Assembly: GCF_000003815.2 (NCBI RefSeq)
Contig: NC_049986.1
Coordinates: 21,897,923-21,961,922, forward strand
DNA length: 64,000 bases
Direction of reading: 5' to 3'
DNA from: Branchiostoma floridae
Taxonomy: Eukaryota > Chordata > Leptocardii > Amphioxiformes > Branchiostomatidae
In this document: in pieces, positions 50,818 through 60,486 of the stretch
How positions within the stretch are numbered: position 1 is the stretch's first letter
Layout: every line of letters starts with the position of its first letter
The notes under the pieces: model-generated
Told to the model about the DNA's origin: nothing
Database searches by the model: none
Seen by the model: the letters and a program-made list of their open reading frames with translations, nothing else
Position numbers and translations under genes: made by a program

Positions 50818-51120
50818 GATGGGTACTCTAGTACCGGTACAGAAAATTCAGGTTCATGTACGGTCCAGGTCCAGAGGATCGGGTCCAGGTCCAGATCTAA
50901 ACCTGGACCTAATTTGTGTTGTGAATGGGCAATGGTCCATTTTGCTGCAGAAATCTGTTTGCTGGAGTATTCTACTTCCTGTTTTGGGGTTTGTACCAGT
51001 TTAAAACTTTAACCACTTTTAATATAGATAGCCTTGTATCTTATATTTACGAAGAGGACAAAAGAGACTCGGGAGCTAGAATACGGCTGGATAAGAGTAC
51101 CAGGCTATAATGTAGTAGCA
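50818..51120. mobile_element. Degraded hAT-like copy and MITE fragment
   Basis: 50818-51012 shares TACCGGTACAGAAAATTCAGG and GGTCCAGGTCCAGA with the 11464 element but lacks a clean end and target duplication. 51061-51108 (GAGACTCGGGAGCTA to CCAGGCTAT) resembles one end of the MITE at 53697. Confidence 0.6.
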
Positions 51121-51257
51121 TGTTGGCACTGGGGTGGTTCAGAATGGTCCATTTTGCAGGGGGGGGGGGCGGAATTTGCAATTTTTTCACTTACCTCAAT
51201 CTATACTGAAGGGGAGGGAGAAAAGTTTGTGGGTGACTTAATTTCATCATAGTCAGC

Positions 51258-51588
51258 CAGGGCTTGAATTACATTATTCTGCATACCTGCACTGGTGTAG
51301 GTAACATTGAGAATTACCTGCACCAGACAAATTTTACCTGCACCACTCTGGATTCAGGAAGTATGGATCATACTAAAATTGTTCAGGAACCATTGCTATT
51401 TTTTCTTTTATACTTTATAGGTGGTAATAGTCAATGCAGCAAATAACAATCCACATAAACCTACATCATTTGTATAAAATCCAGTACAAGGACCAGTGCA
51501 GGTTAGGTGCAGGTAGACTACAAAAATATGTGCACTGTCCAATTTTACCTGCGCTAAAAGCTGCATATATGCAGGTGGTATTTCGAGG
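51258..51588. mobile_element. Second copy of the 42797 MITE, 3' end lost
   Basis: Same direction and order as 42797-43150 (GCATACCTGCACTGGTG, GAATTACCTG, GCAGGTTAGGTGCAGGTAGAC, GCAGGTGGTATTT). The CCCTG end is missing after TTTCGAG. A further scrap, GCATACCTGCACTGGTG, lies at about 52797. Confidence 0.8.
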
Positions 51589-52879
51589 GGAGGGGCAACA
51601 TTTCTGTCCCCATTTTTTGTGTTGTGTGAATGAATGAATGAAGTGAAAATGACCTGTCGGCCTTAGCCGCTCTTTCCAGAGGTCCACTATACGTAATACA
51701 TTGTACATTCATGTTTGGCTGTGATCGTGATTTTTGAGCCTGAGCAGCAGTGATTTTTTAATTGCTTTGTGCTTTGCCATATTGATACTTAACTTAAGAT
51801 GTTGTCCCTGAAAATAAATGAAAATCAAAATCAGCTAAGAGTAAGAGTAAGACCAGTTTGTAAATCTAGCATCCAACTCCAGGGTCCAGACATGTCCATT
51901 ATAAAGGTGTTATAAATGTGTGGGATGTGTGTGCCATGTGTGCCTGTTTGTGTTCAGCTAAGGGACAATGTACTAGTACATGACTACATGTGTGTGACAA
52001 TAATCTGAAACTTGAAGTTGAAACTGACAGCACCAATACTATTAAAATAGGCCTTGGGTCTACATGGGGGTCTTGATTATGCTTTATTTAATAGATAAAG
52101 GCTGACAACACATGAAATTTAGTTAAATTTTCATTTTGATTCAGTGAGCTAGAATTTTACAATCAAGGATGTTGTGTGAACCATATGATAGATTGCACAT
52201 ACAAGCACCAGATGCAGAGGCAGATGCAGGACATTTTGTAGTTTGTATGGAGGGACATGGTATTGAAGGACATATTGTTGACCAAATTTTCACCAAATCC
52301 ACCAAATATTATGAAATTATTATATGCTGCGTATATTTCCTAGATGTATTTCAAGCAGCAAATTTTGCTGGTAGACATCTTTACTAGTATCAGTGGGAAA
52401 ATACAGCACACAAGAGTCTCAGCTTTATTTGCTCCCCAACATTCCCCACCTTCCCGCTCAGCCATCATTGAAATTTGAATCTTTTCTTCCCGCTTAGCCA
52501 TCATTGAACTGGGTACCATATCATCAAGGAGGTTATATACAGCCTGGGTACCATATCATCAATACTACTGGGGCTCCTTACACTCACTGCCCTTACTTAA
52601 CTGGCCCTCCTTACACTCACTGCCCTGCAAAAAGTTGATTTTTTAGCAACGAGTGTAAGGCACTGATGGTACCTGGTCTAGAGAGATGGAGATGCAATTG
52701 AGATTGACTCTAAATGTGTTCTTGACATCAGCTTATATACCAAAGTACCTGAATCATAATGATAATAATTTGTATTTGGGATCACTGTTTTTCCTGCATA
52801 CCTGCACTGGTGATCATTAAAGTTTTTTAAACTAAAAAGTTCCACTGCACACACAACGGTTGTCAACGTATAAGTTATA
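51589..52879. other. No gene recognised
   Basis: Non-coding. A short tandem duplication (TTACACTCACTGCCCT, GGGTACCATATCATCAA) occurs at 52510-52625. Confidence 0.4.
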
Positions 52880-53075
52880 GTATATGTTGTACATGCCTTT
52901 AAGTTTGCTGGGATTTAATTTCGTGGTAGCAGGGAAAAGGACATTTCGCTGTGGTTTAAAGTTCGCTGTAGCACCATGCCATGAAAAAAATGTTTGCGGT
53001 GGTTTTAAATTCGCGGTGAAGTGGCCACCACAAAAACTGCAAACATAAATCCACCGCGAACATTTCTGCATTTAC
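52880..53075. repeat. Dispersed repeat with CGCGGTGG-type motifs
   Basis: Alternating TTCGCGGTG/CACCGCGAA and TTTAAAxTTCGC words in both orientations, with fold-back tendency, as in short non-autonomous elements. The boundaries are approximate. Confidence 0.4.
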
Positions 53076-53387
53076 AGGTAAGGGGCAGGTAAACAAATTA
53101 GAAATACTACATTCTGCATATTGTAAATTGTAGCTGATATATCTTTCATATAGACTAACCAATAGAATCTAAAGACTTTTTTTAAAGTTAATAATCTTGT
53201 CAATTTCTCAACAAAAAAGTCACAGTGCATACGTAACATAAGTACTAAATATTATAACCGTAACAAATTATATGACACATAATACTGACGGTCTAGTTTA
53301 TATATGGGAGCTTACTTTAATTAAAACAATGTTTATCTGCAGTGACATCTTCACGGCGATCATTATAAGGAAAACAAGAGTTCAATT

Positions 53388-53487
53388 NNNNNNNNNNNNN
53401 NNNNNNNNNNNNNNNNNNNNNNNNNNNNNNNNNNNNNNNNNNNNNNNNNNNNNNNNNNNNNNNNNNNNNNNNNNNNNNNNNNNNNNN
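53388..53487. other. Assembly gap (100 N)
   Basis: Exactly 100 N. Confidence 1.
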
Positions 53488-53696
53488 CGTTACGTTGACA
53501 GCTGTAATTGTACGCCGAGATTTTCTGGTTACCGCTGTGAATCTACCTCGTGCCACCAAGCAACTATCAAAACTATGGCTCCTATCAGTATCAATGTGGT
53601 GTTATCTTCACAGATGCTAACCATAATCTTTTGAAAAATTATATAAACGACCGTTGTACGGGTACTTGCTTTTACATCGCACATAAGGCTACATCT

Positions 53697-53832
53697 AGCC
53701 TGGTATCCAGCCATATTGTAGCTCCCAAGTCTCACCTGCCATTTGCGGAGAGAACAGAAGAGACTCAGGACAGTGCTCGGGAGCTATGATACGGAGAGAA
53801 CAGGAGCTATATACGACTGGATACCGGGCTAT
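53697..53832. mobile_element. MITE-like element, AGCCTGGTATCCAG ends
   Basis: Inverted ends AGCCTGGTATCCAGCCATAT and, reversed, AGCCCGGTATCCAGTCGTAT. Its right end overlaps the inner edge of the right terminal repeat of the 15.5-kb insertion. No clear target duplication. Confidence 0.65.
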
Positions 53833-54044
53833 CGCTACGAAAAGGCCGCCATTTTGATCATGCTGATCAGCTGGTCTGCTCGACTCCTCATCACGCATTG
53901 CGCGGCAGCTCCCTCTTTAATCTACCACCGACAACTCTCGTTAATGACAGCGATCTGGACATTGGATCGTAATCTATACCCGACACTATCGCCTAATAAT
54001 TCCCATTTTAACGACAAGAACGCTAATGACAACAGTATCGGGTG
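53817..54044. repeat. Right terminal inverted repeat of the 15.5-kb insertion
   Basis: Reverse complement of 38573-38802 with a few indels and substitutions; ends ...CAACAGTATCGGGTG followed by TCTTGCT. Confidence 0.9.
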
Positions 54045-55889
54045 TCTTGCTAGAGTAAAGAGAGAGCAGTATAAGATAAGACTGACAATTTTAGCTTGTC
54101 TACTTAGAAAATATATACCTAATACTAATGTCATAACATATAAGCTGAATAGACTACATGACCAAATAACAGCGGATTACACGAATACAGCATTTGTATT
54201 TGTTCGGATCTGCTTAACAATGCAGACTGATAGGTAACGGTTATTTTGGAACCATTGTCAACTCCGACATTCCTACAAAAACTTCCTACCAGGAAACGGA
54301 TCCGGTATAATGTTGTATGGCTCAATCATCCCGGGCAGTGATGTTTACCTCGTTTTTTGTTTGTTTCAGGATTACAGATGCCATATGGCCGTAGTTTAGT
54401 CCTATGCAGGCTTTTCTTTGACGTCATATTAATTATAATTTGAATCCTCTTTATTTCTAGACTTTATTTCTAATTTTTATAGCAAATAACAAATATAACC
54501 CAGATGCTGTCTCCTTTGATAGTAGACCCCTGCATATATGTAAGACCTACTCAGTTGACAAAACGACCCCATTGTCCATCCAAGAATTTGAAAATCAGCA
54601 ACTTGCAGAATTGCAAGTTACTAAATATTTCAGATTTTAATATTCTTGGAACTAGACAACAAACTGCTAGGAGAGGTGATGTTTACTTCAACTTGCTGTT
54701 AGATCTAGAGTCTGTTTAAGGATTACATTCATTACCATATACTTAACGGGGCCGCCCCAAGATGCCCCCCCCCCCCCTTTTTACGCGCTCGAACTCACGG
54801 CGCTCCATCACTAGTTGCCAGAGAGTGGTCAAGTTTTGATCAATGAATCTTTAACACATTCATCTTAAGAACATACTTGGATAAGGAATGCATTCATATG
54901 GTCCATGAACCCTTCGCCCTCCTAGTTACAAGTGGCAAACACTGAGTACGTTTTCGTGAATATAACTTCCGATTTTGTGCTGCGCTAGACAGTGTGCCCT
55001 AACTTGCCCCCCTTTTGCAATTTTCTCTTTTCGGAAGCTGGTGACCAATTTAAATAACAATAAATACAAATCTTATTTCTATTATACATTAGCTTTCTTT
55101 TGACGGTAGAATTGTGATTGTGTGTGCTTCTTGTCACACGCGAGGAGGGCTAAATCTTTAACCATCCAGGTCGTGTTTTCGTGGGAAATGAGCGAAATGC
55201 ACTGAATGCGGCGGCCCGACTAACAAAATCATTACGAAAAACGACAACGTCAAAATCACGAAAAAACTCTGCATGCGTACGTATTGGGAAACATATTCGA
55301 CATCACTCTGTGAAGTTTCATTTTTATAGACGGTACGAATCATTTGTTGGAGTAACACATCTTTTGGGCGTTCGCTCGTCTGCCACCAGCTGGGCCACAC
55401 TCCCTGGGGAAAACAACGGCGGTGATGCCTATGTTGTTTTTTCTATGGCCGGTCTTCTTCTCAACAAACATTTGAAGACCAATATTTGTAGTGTTTTGTG
55501 AAGCTTTATTTCTTAATATGTGTATGACAGTTGTGTGGCTGTTTTGTACTGGTTGTATATTTATGGACACGAGCCACCAATACCTAGTAACAGGTGACCA
55601 CAGTGATTCGGCGCTACCAACATTATTGTGAAAATTCTGTCTTCAAAAAAAAGGAAAGTGAATATGTGTAAATATTTTTTTGATAGAAAAAAAAGCTATT
55701 TGTTTGGACTTGGTTTATTTACTTTTCTAATCATCATAGTCAGTGGCAACAAACACGGCGTACTTATGCATAATATGATCGGCAAAAAATCGGGGCATCT
55801 TAGGGCGGCCCCCGTTATAGTCATCGATAAATAGATATAGAATAGAAAAACAAAACCGTTCATAGTACAAAATGTCAAAATGTACTTAC
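54045..55889 (-). other. Intron remnant of the interrupted zinc-finger gene
   Basis: 54052-54110 matches the pyrimidine-rich intron end and following bases of the intact paralogues (TAGCTTGTCTACT). 54300-54400 (GGTATAATGTTGT, CGGGCAGTGATGTTTAC) matches 28655-28730 in the intron of the gene at 26895. So this is intron sequence downstream of the promoter at 55890-56090, cut off from its coding exon. A C-tract at 54768-54777 and short frames carry no domain. Confidence 0.6.
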
Positions 55890-56090
55890 CGAGGTTTGTT
55901 GATGCTTCAAGTACTACACAGGTCCTACACGGGTTCAGAGGTCCTCACGGCTGCAGGTTCGGTACTGACAAGTACAGAGCAGTCAGGACGGGTTTATATG
56001 GTGACTGAGTGGGTCAATAAAACCGGTTCAGCAGGTTTTACTTGATCAAGAAACAAAGAAAAGCACCACGATACTTGTTCTGATTTGCAT
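55890..56090 (-). promoter_or_regulatory. Zinc-finger promoter and exon 1, separated from its coding exon
   Basis: ATGCAAAT at 56083-56090, AACCGGTT at 56021-56028, TATAAA at 55993-55998, donor CTCG|GTAAGTAC with the exon ending at 55890. Octamer to TATA is 85 bp and AACCGGTT to TATA 23 bp. Intron sequence follows as far as 54052, then the 15.5-kb insertion; the natural partner is the exon ending at 38548. Confidence 0.8.
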
Positions 56091-56300
56091 AAGGGAAATC
56101 AGACAACATTAGACACAAGGTCTTACCAGTGTGGGGGTATAATTGTTGGATCAATAAAGTGTTGAATCGGCCTAAAACTCGTCTTAGATAAAGAGAAATG
56201 ATTTTACCTATCGCTGTTGAACATGGCGGGCAAGCTGAATCAAGGTCAGCACTTCCGACGGTGAAAGGTCAAAGTTTATATACCTGTGTATACTATGAGA
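56091..56300 (-). promoter_or_regulatory. Zinc-finger upstream block (U block)
   Basis: Contains the donor-like CTG|GTAAGACC (reverse of GGTCTTACCAG), ATAAAGTGTTGAATCGGC, ACATGGCGGGCAAGC and GGTCAAAG in the shared order. Confidence 0.6.
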
Positions 56301-56532
56301 AACAAAATATTTTCGACTGTAGCATAGCGACATAGGGATGTCGTCAACTGTGCTTTTTTTGCCGACTCTGGCATATTATTTGCCCAATTTAGATCTACTA
56401 TTTTTCCCACGACATGTGAATCTTTATAGAGGCTACTATGTTATATGTGCTGATTTGCATCTATTTAGGAGAAAATCACCATTCTATTGAAAAAGAAGGA
56501 CAATTCGGCAAAGAGCAATACCGTGTTTTAAA

Positions 56533-56538
56533 TTTATT
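56533..56538 (-). terminator. Poly(A) signal AATAAA
   Basis: About 370 bp past the stop of the zinc-finger gene at 56910, in the recurring TTTATTGACGAAAC context. Confidence 0.55.
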
Positions 56539-56909
56539 GACGAAACTGGATTACAAATCTCTAGCAGCCTACTGCACACTAGTATAGGCAAACACTATCT
56601 AGCATCACCTTGATGCATATACAGTTAAATGTTGGCTACAACTGATACTAAACGCTTTGTTATATTTGCAGTCAGTCAAATATAAAGTGACAATTAGACA
56701 TTTAGCAATTCAAGTAAATAAAACACAGTAACTGTTAAATGAAAAGTTACAATCGCCAAACAACGCGAACTAACTCCCGGTACCTAAGTGCCACATTACG
56801 TTAAATGAACGTTTCTAACCATTTCAAGCAGTCACAATTACACACTACTTCTAGTTCATTACCAGAGTGTTTCTGCATACATGTATATGTATGTGTTCAG
56901 ATTCGACAA

Positions 56910-57771
56910 CTAAATAAACTGTGAGTGTATGCTGCACTTTTCACCAGTGTGAGTCCGCATATGCCTCTTAAGATTTGATAGCTGAGTAAAATGCTTGCTG
57001 CACGCCTCGCACTTGTAAGGTTTTTCACCTGTGTGAGTCCGCATATGGCGCCTTAGATTTGATAGATCAGCATACTGCTTGCTGCATTGTTCACACTTGT
57101 ACGGGTTCTCGCCTGTGTGGGTTCGGATGTGTGTCTTCAAAGTATCCAGCTGACTAAACTGCTTGCTGCAAGCCTCGCACTTGTAAGGTTTCTCGCCTGT
57201 GTGAGTCCGCATGTGCCTCTTTAGATCACTTGACTTACTGAAGTCTTTGTTGCAATGTTCACACTTGTACGGCTTTTCACCAGTGTGGGTTCGCATGTGA
57301 TCCTTTAGATTTGACAAATTAGCGAAATTTTTGCTGCACTCCTCGCATCTGTACGGGGTTTCCCCTGTGTGAGTCCGCATGTGAGTCTTCAGATGAGTTG
57401 ACCGACTGAAGCTTTTGTTGCAATGTTCACACTTGTACGGTTTTTCACCAGAATGAGTCCGAATGTGTCGTTTTAGATAACTCAGGTAGCTGAACTGCTT
57501 GCTGCACTCCTGACATCGGTACGGTTTTTCCTCTGTGTGAGTCCGAATGTGTGTCTTCAGATTTCCCAGTTGAGCAAACCGCTTGCCGCATTCACCACAC
57601 TGGTATGGTCTCTCACCAGTGTGAGTTCGCAGGTGTTGGTTGAGCTTACTTTTGAAGCGAAACTCCTTGTCGCAATAGCTGCACTTGTAGGTACGGGGAG
57701 AATACTTCCCATTCTCTCTCACTTCTTGTGTCAGATGAGATCCGGCTATAGTCGTCATGTTGGTCAAACTC
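56910..57771 (-). CDS. C2H2 zinc-finger protein, 9 fingers (282 aa)
   Basis: The exon starts at 57771 after an ATTCATGCAG acceptor; the ATG at 57758 opens [11 protein letters not shown], then SPRTYKC and nine C2H2 fingers (KCSYCDKEF to KCEACSKHF) with TGEKP-type linkers. Finger types alternate between HCNK and ECSK forms, suggesting growth by two-finger units. The tail [12 protein letters not shown] is a tenth finger cut short; the same deletion is seen downstream of the gene at 23965. This is the longest and cleanest member of the array. Promoter and exon 1 are at 58225-58437, giving an intron of about 450 bp. No KRAB or other effector domain. Probable nuclear DNA-binding protein; target unknown. 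Confidence 0.93.
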
Positions 57772-58224
57772 CTGCATGAATAGAGAGAAAGGAAGCAACT
57801 ATTTAACACAATGCAACAAGATACGAGTTTGGAATATTTTCTATTGAGAAAGCATATCCGAACAACAACATGTCAATACATATAAACTGTACATGTCATT
57901 ATTCAAACTTTATGATCCAGTTGCTGTCTCTTTTTAGATGTAAGATCTACTCAGTTGACATAACGACTTCATTATTATCCGGCCAATATTCTAAAATCAA
58001 CAACTTGCAAAATTGCTAGTTACTTATTCCAGATTTTCGAATTCTTGGAACTAGGCAACAAATTGCTTGAAGAGATCCACCGGAAAAGTGACGTTTGCTT
58101 AATTGTTAATTTTCTGTTGACTCTATAAAGGATTATAGTTACTTCATTACCATATACTTATAGTCATCGATGAATGAATATAGAAAAAAAAAGTGCTTAG
58201 TACAAAATGTCAAAATGTACATAC

Positions 58225-58437
58225 CGAGATATGCTGATGCTCCAAAGATCTCTAAAGTGTACTGTACAGTGACTCACGGCGACACGGGTCCTCACGGCTG
58301 CAGGGTCGGTACTGACAAGTACAGTGCAGTCAGGACGGGTTTATAAGGTGACTGAGTGGGACAATAAAACCGGTTCGGCAGGTTTTACTTCATCAGAAAA
58401 CAAAGGAAAGCACCACGTTACATATTTTGATTTGCAT
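58225..58437 (-). promoter_or_regulatory. Zinc-finger promoter and non-coding exon 1
   Basis: ATGCAAAT at 58430-58437, AACCGGTT at 58368-58375, TATAAA at 58340-58345, donor CTCG|GTATGTAC with the exon ending at 58225. Spacing is as at 55890 (85 and 23 bp). Drives the 56910-57771 gene. Confidence 0.82.
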
Positions 58438-58640
58438 AAAGGGAAAACAACCTGTAACACAGGGTCTTACCAGTGTTTGGGTATAGTTGTTGGATCAATA
58501 AAGCGTTGAATCGGCTTTGAAATCGTCTCAGATGAAGGGAAATATCTTCCTGGCGCTTTCGAATAGGCGGGCAAACCCAATCAAAGGTCAGAACTTCTGG
58601 CGGTGAAAGGTCAAATCTTACATACCTGTTTATCCCAGTA
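58438..58640 (-). promoter_or_regulatory. Zinc-finger upstream block (U block)
   Basis: Has the donor-like CTG|GTAAGACC, ATAAAGCGTTGAATCGGC and GGTCAAA; the ATGGCGG motif is mutated to AATAGGCGGGC. Confidence 0.6.
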
Positions 58641-58880
58641 AAAATAAATGGCCGTAGCGGTAAGACAGGTTTAGAATGTGCATAATTTGATTACAAAAGA
58701 AAGGGGGTTTCGGACTACACACCCCGATTTGCATAGGGAGACGTCAGACAAAATCTATGAGGTTCAGGACAATAGATGTAGCTTACAAGTAATCTAGTGA
58801 GTGGAACGCAACGGAAGTAAACGTAATTACATTTACTGGCAAAAGAAGAAAAGCTATACAAGACATGATTTATGCATGAA
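58641..58880. repeat. Copy of the 28060-28260 sequence
   Basis: CCCCGATTTGCATAGGGAGA and the AAGCTATAC region match 28095-28205, another shared part of the zinc-finger repeat unit. It ends near 58880, where LINE sequence probably starts. Confidence 0.45.
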
Positions 58881-59165
58881 CTGTTAAAAAAGACGATGGG
58901 GAAACTAGTAAGCAGAAATGTGGACCTTGGACAAATTCGAAAGCGAGGCAAGCCACGGCAGTCACGCTTTGTTCGAGCTCCTGAAATCGTGAGATTTTTG
59001 GCAGCAATTTTCATCGTTTCCGTCAGCGAATTTGTTCTTATTCGGTGAGGAAAGTGTTGTAGAGTATCCAGTGATCAAAATCAACAAGTTTTTGGAGGCT
59101 TCAGTACATCAAACAAGACTGAGAAGACCTAGACGCCTGAGACAACAACATCGAGAGAAGACAAG

Positions 59166-60305
59166 ATGGCGACGTACGCGTCTGTTACCACCTTGACGAC
59201 GCGGTCGGCAGACTCCACCATGCCGATGGTCAAGCCTGCCTACATGAAATACAGCGAGGCCATCGGGAGAGAAGATCGGTGGCTCAGTACGAGGGAAATC
59301 TGTGGTGCAGCCGAGAAGATCGCCGGCTACGAGACCATGGAGGGAGCCCAGCTGGTGGGAGGGCTGTGGCGTCTTTACCCAAAGACAAAGGCGGCACGGA
59401 CAGCCCTTCTGGCCGAAGGGCTGACGCTGAGAGGGAAAAAGATCCCCCTCTACGACCACAACCCCTACATCGTTGGTGGTCAGGGTGAAAACAACAGGCC
59501 CACAACACGAGTGACGATCAAGGGGATTCCTTTGTCTGCCGACGATCGCGACATTGTGAAAACCCTTGAGCGCTTCGGCTGCAAACTCAGAAGCGCCGTC
59601 ATGTACGAGAAGGACCGGGACGAGGAGAAGAAGCTGACACGATGGAAGAACGGCAACAGGTTCGTGTTTATTGATATTCCGGCCGAACCTCTGCCTGTCA
59701 AGACGACCTTTGGAAACTTCCGTGGTACTGTGAAACACCGAGAGCAGTACCACAAGAAACCGGAAGACATGACCTGCGGGAAATGTCTTCTGAAGGGGCA
59801 CTACAGCAAGATCTGCCCCAACGACATCGTCTGCAGGGACTGCGGTATGTCAGGGCACAAGAGAGGCGACCCTGACTGTCAGTACATCACCACCGTGCAG
59901 GAGATCCCTTCACCATCACCTGAAGATGTTATTGAGGAAAGTTTCCGTCTCTACGTGGAACCAGCGGCAACAACATCGCCCAACACTTCCGGCAACAAAG
60001 ACACTTCCGGAAACAACACTGAGGTCAACCACCGTCTGAGTACTTCCGGGGCACCAGCTGACGAGAATGTCAGCCCGAAGACACCAGCACTGGCGAGGCG
60101 GAAAAGATCCAAGGCCCATGCTCGGCAGCAGAGGGACAGCGAGCGAGACGACGCCCTGACGAGGCTGATGAAGGAGGCGAGGATGCGTGCGGTTCCAGCT
60201 AGCACCCCGAGGAAGAGAGGGCTGAGTACGACCAGCGATTCCAGTCCTCCGGCATCGCAGAAGAAGGCCCGCGGAACACCTGTGGACGGGGACACCACCA
60301 CCTGA
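59166..60305 (+). CDS. LINE ORF1 protein, RRM-like region and two CCHC knuckles (379 aa)
   Basis: RNA-binding ORF1 protein. Residues about 113-190 look RRM-like (TRVTIKGIPLSADDRDI ... NGNRFVFIDI). Knuckle 1 is C204-C207-H212-C217 (CX2CX4HX4C) and knuckle 2 C223-C226-H231-C238 (CX2CX4HX6C). The C-terminal third is low in order, rich in Thr/Ser/Pro then Arg/Lys, with TTSPNTSGN-type repeats. The ATG at 59166 follows AGAAGACAAG and starts MATYASVTTL; no earlier in-frame start looks better. Expected to coat the LINE RNA in a ribonucleoprotein. Codons are strongly G/C-ending, unlike ORF2. Antisense frames of up to 230 aa here are shadows. Confidence 0.9.
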   Translation: MATYASVTTLTTRSADSTMPMVKPAYMKYSEAIGREDRWLSTREICGAAEKIAGYETMEGAQLVGGLWRLYPKTKAARTALLAEGLTLRGKKIPLYDHNPYIVGGQGENNRPTTRVTIKGIPLSADDRDIVKTLERFGCKLRSAVMYEKDRDEEKKLTRWKNGNRFVFIDIPAEPLPVKTTFGNFRGTVKHREQYHKKPEDMTCGKCLLKGHYSKICPNDIVCRDCGMSGHKRGDPDCQYITTVQEIPSPSPEDVIEESFRLYVEPAATTSPNTSGNKDTSGNNTEVNHRLSTSGAPADENVSPKTPALARRKRSKAHARQQRDSERDDALTRLMKEARMRAVPASTPRKRGLSTTSDSSPPASQKKARGTPVDGDTTT

Positions 60306-60486
60306 CCACGCGCGTGAGAAGCACTTCTTTCTACTCGCGGATGACGAACTTGGAAAGGCAACGGACTTATGATTTTGTGGACTTTCGGACTTATGGATTT
60401 GACGCCCGGACTTTTCTGTACTCTGGTAAGGAGCTTATGTCCAAAGGACAAAAAATGTGCTGACAACTGTATAATATCTTGTGAGT

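Larger units (their letters stand above)
38573..54044. mobile_element. 15.5-kb insertion with 230-bp inverted ends and 7-bp target duplication
   Basis: The ends 38573-38802 and 53817-54044 are inverted copies, differing at only a handful of places, starting CACCC(C/G)AT. The direct repeat TCTTGCT flanks them (38566-38572, 54045-54051). Removing the block and one TCTTGCT brings the pyrimidine-rich CTCTCTCTTTACTCTAG up against CAAGATCTG and the zinc-finger ATG, restoring the acceptor pattern of paralogues. The interior holds the right arm of the inverted duplication (38803-45430), tandem and fold-back repeats, and three gaps; no transposase or other gene was recognised. It could be a very large non-autonomous transposon or host DNA moved between two transposon ends. 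Confidence 0.8.

Noticed and set aside
38573-54044. Polinton/Maverick as the identity of the 15.5-kb block
   Set aside because: Size and long inverted ends would fit, but the duplication is 7 bp rather than 6, the ends do not begin AG, and no polymerase B, integrase, ATPase or capsid-like frame is seen.
59109-60466. Minus-strand frames of 230 and 171 aa
   Set aside because: Antisense shadows of LINE ORF1, caused by its G/C-ending codons.
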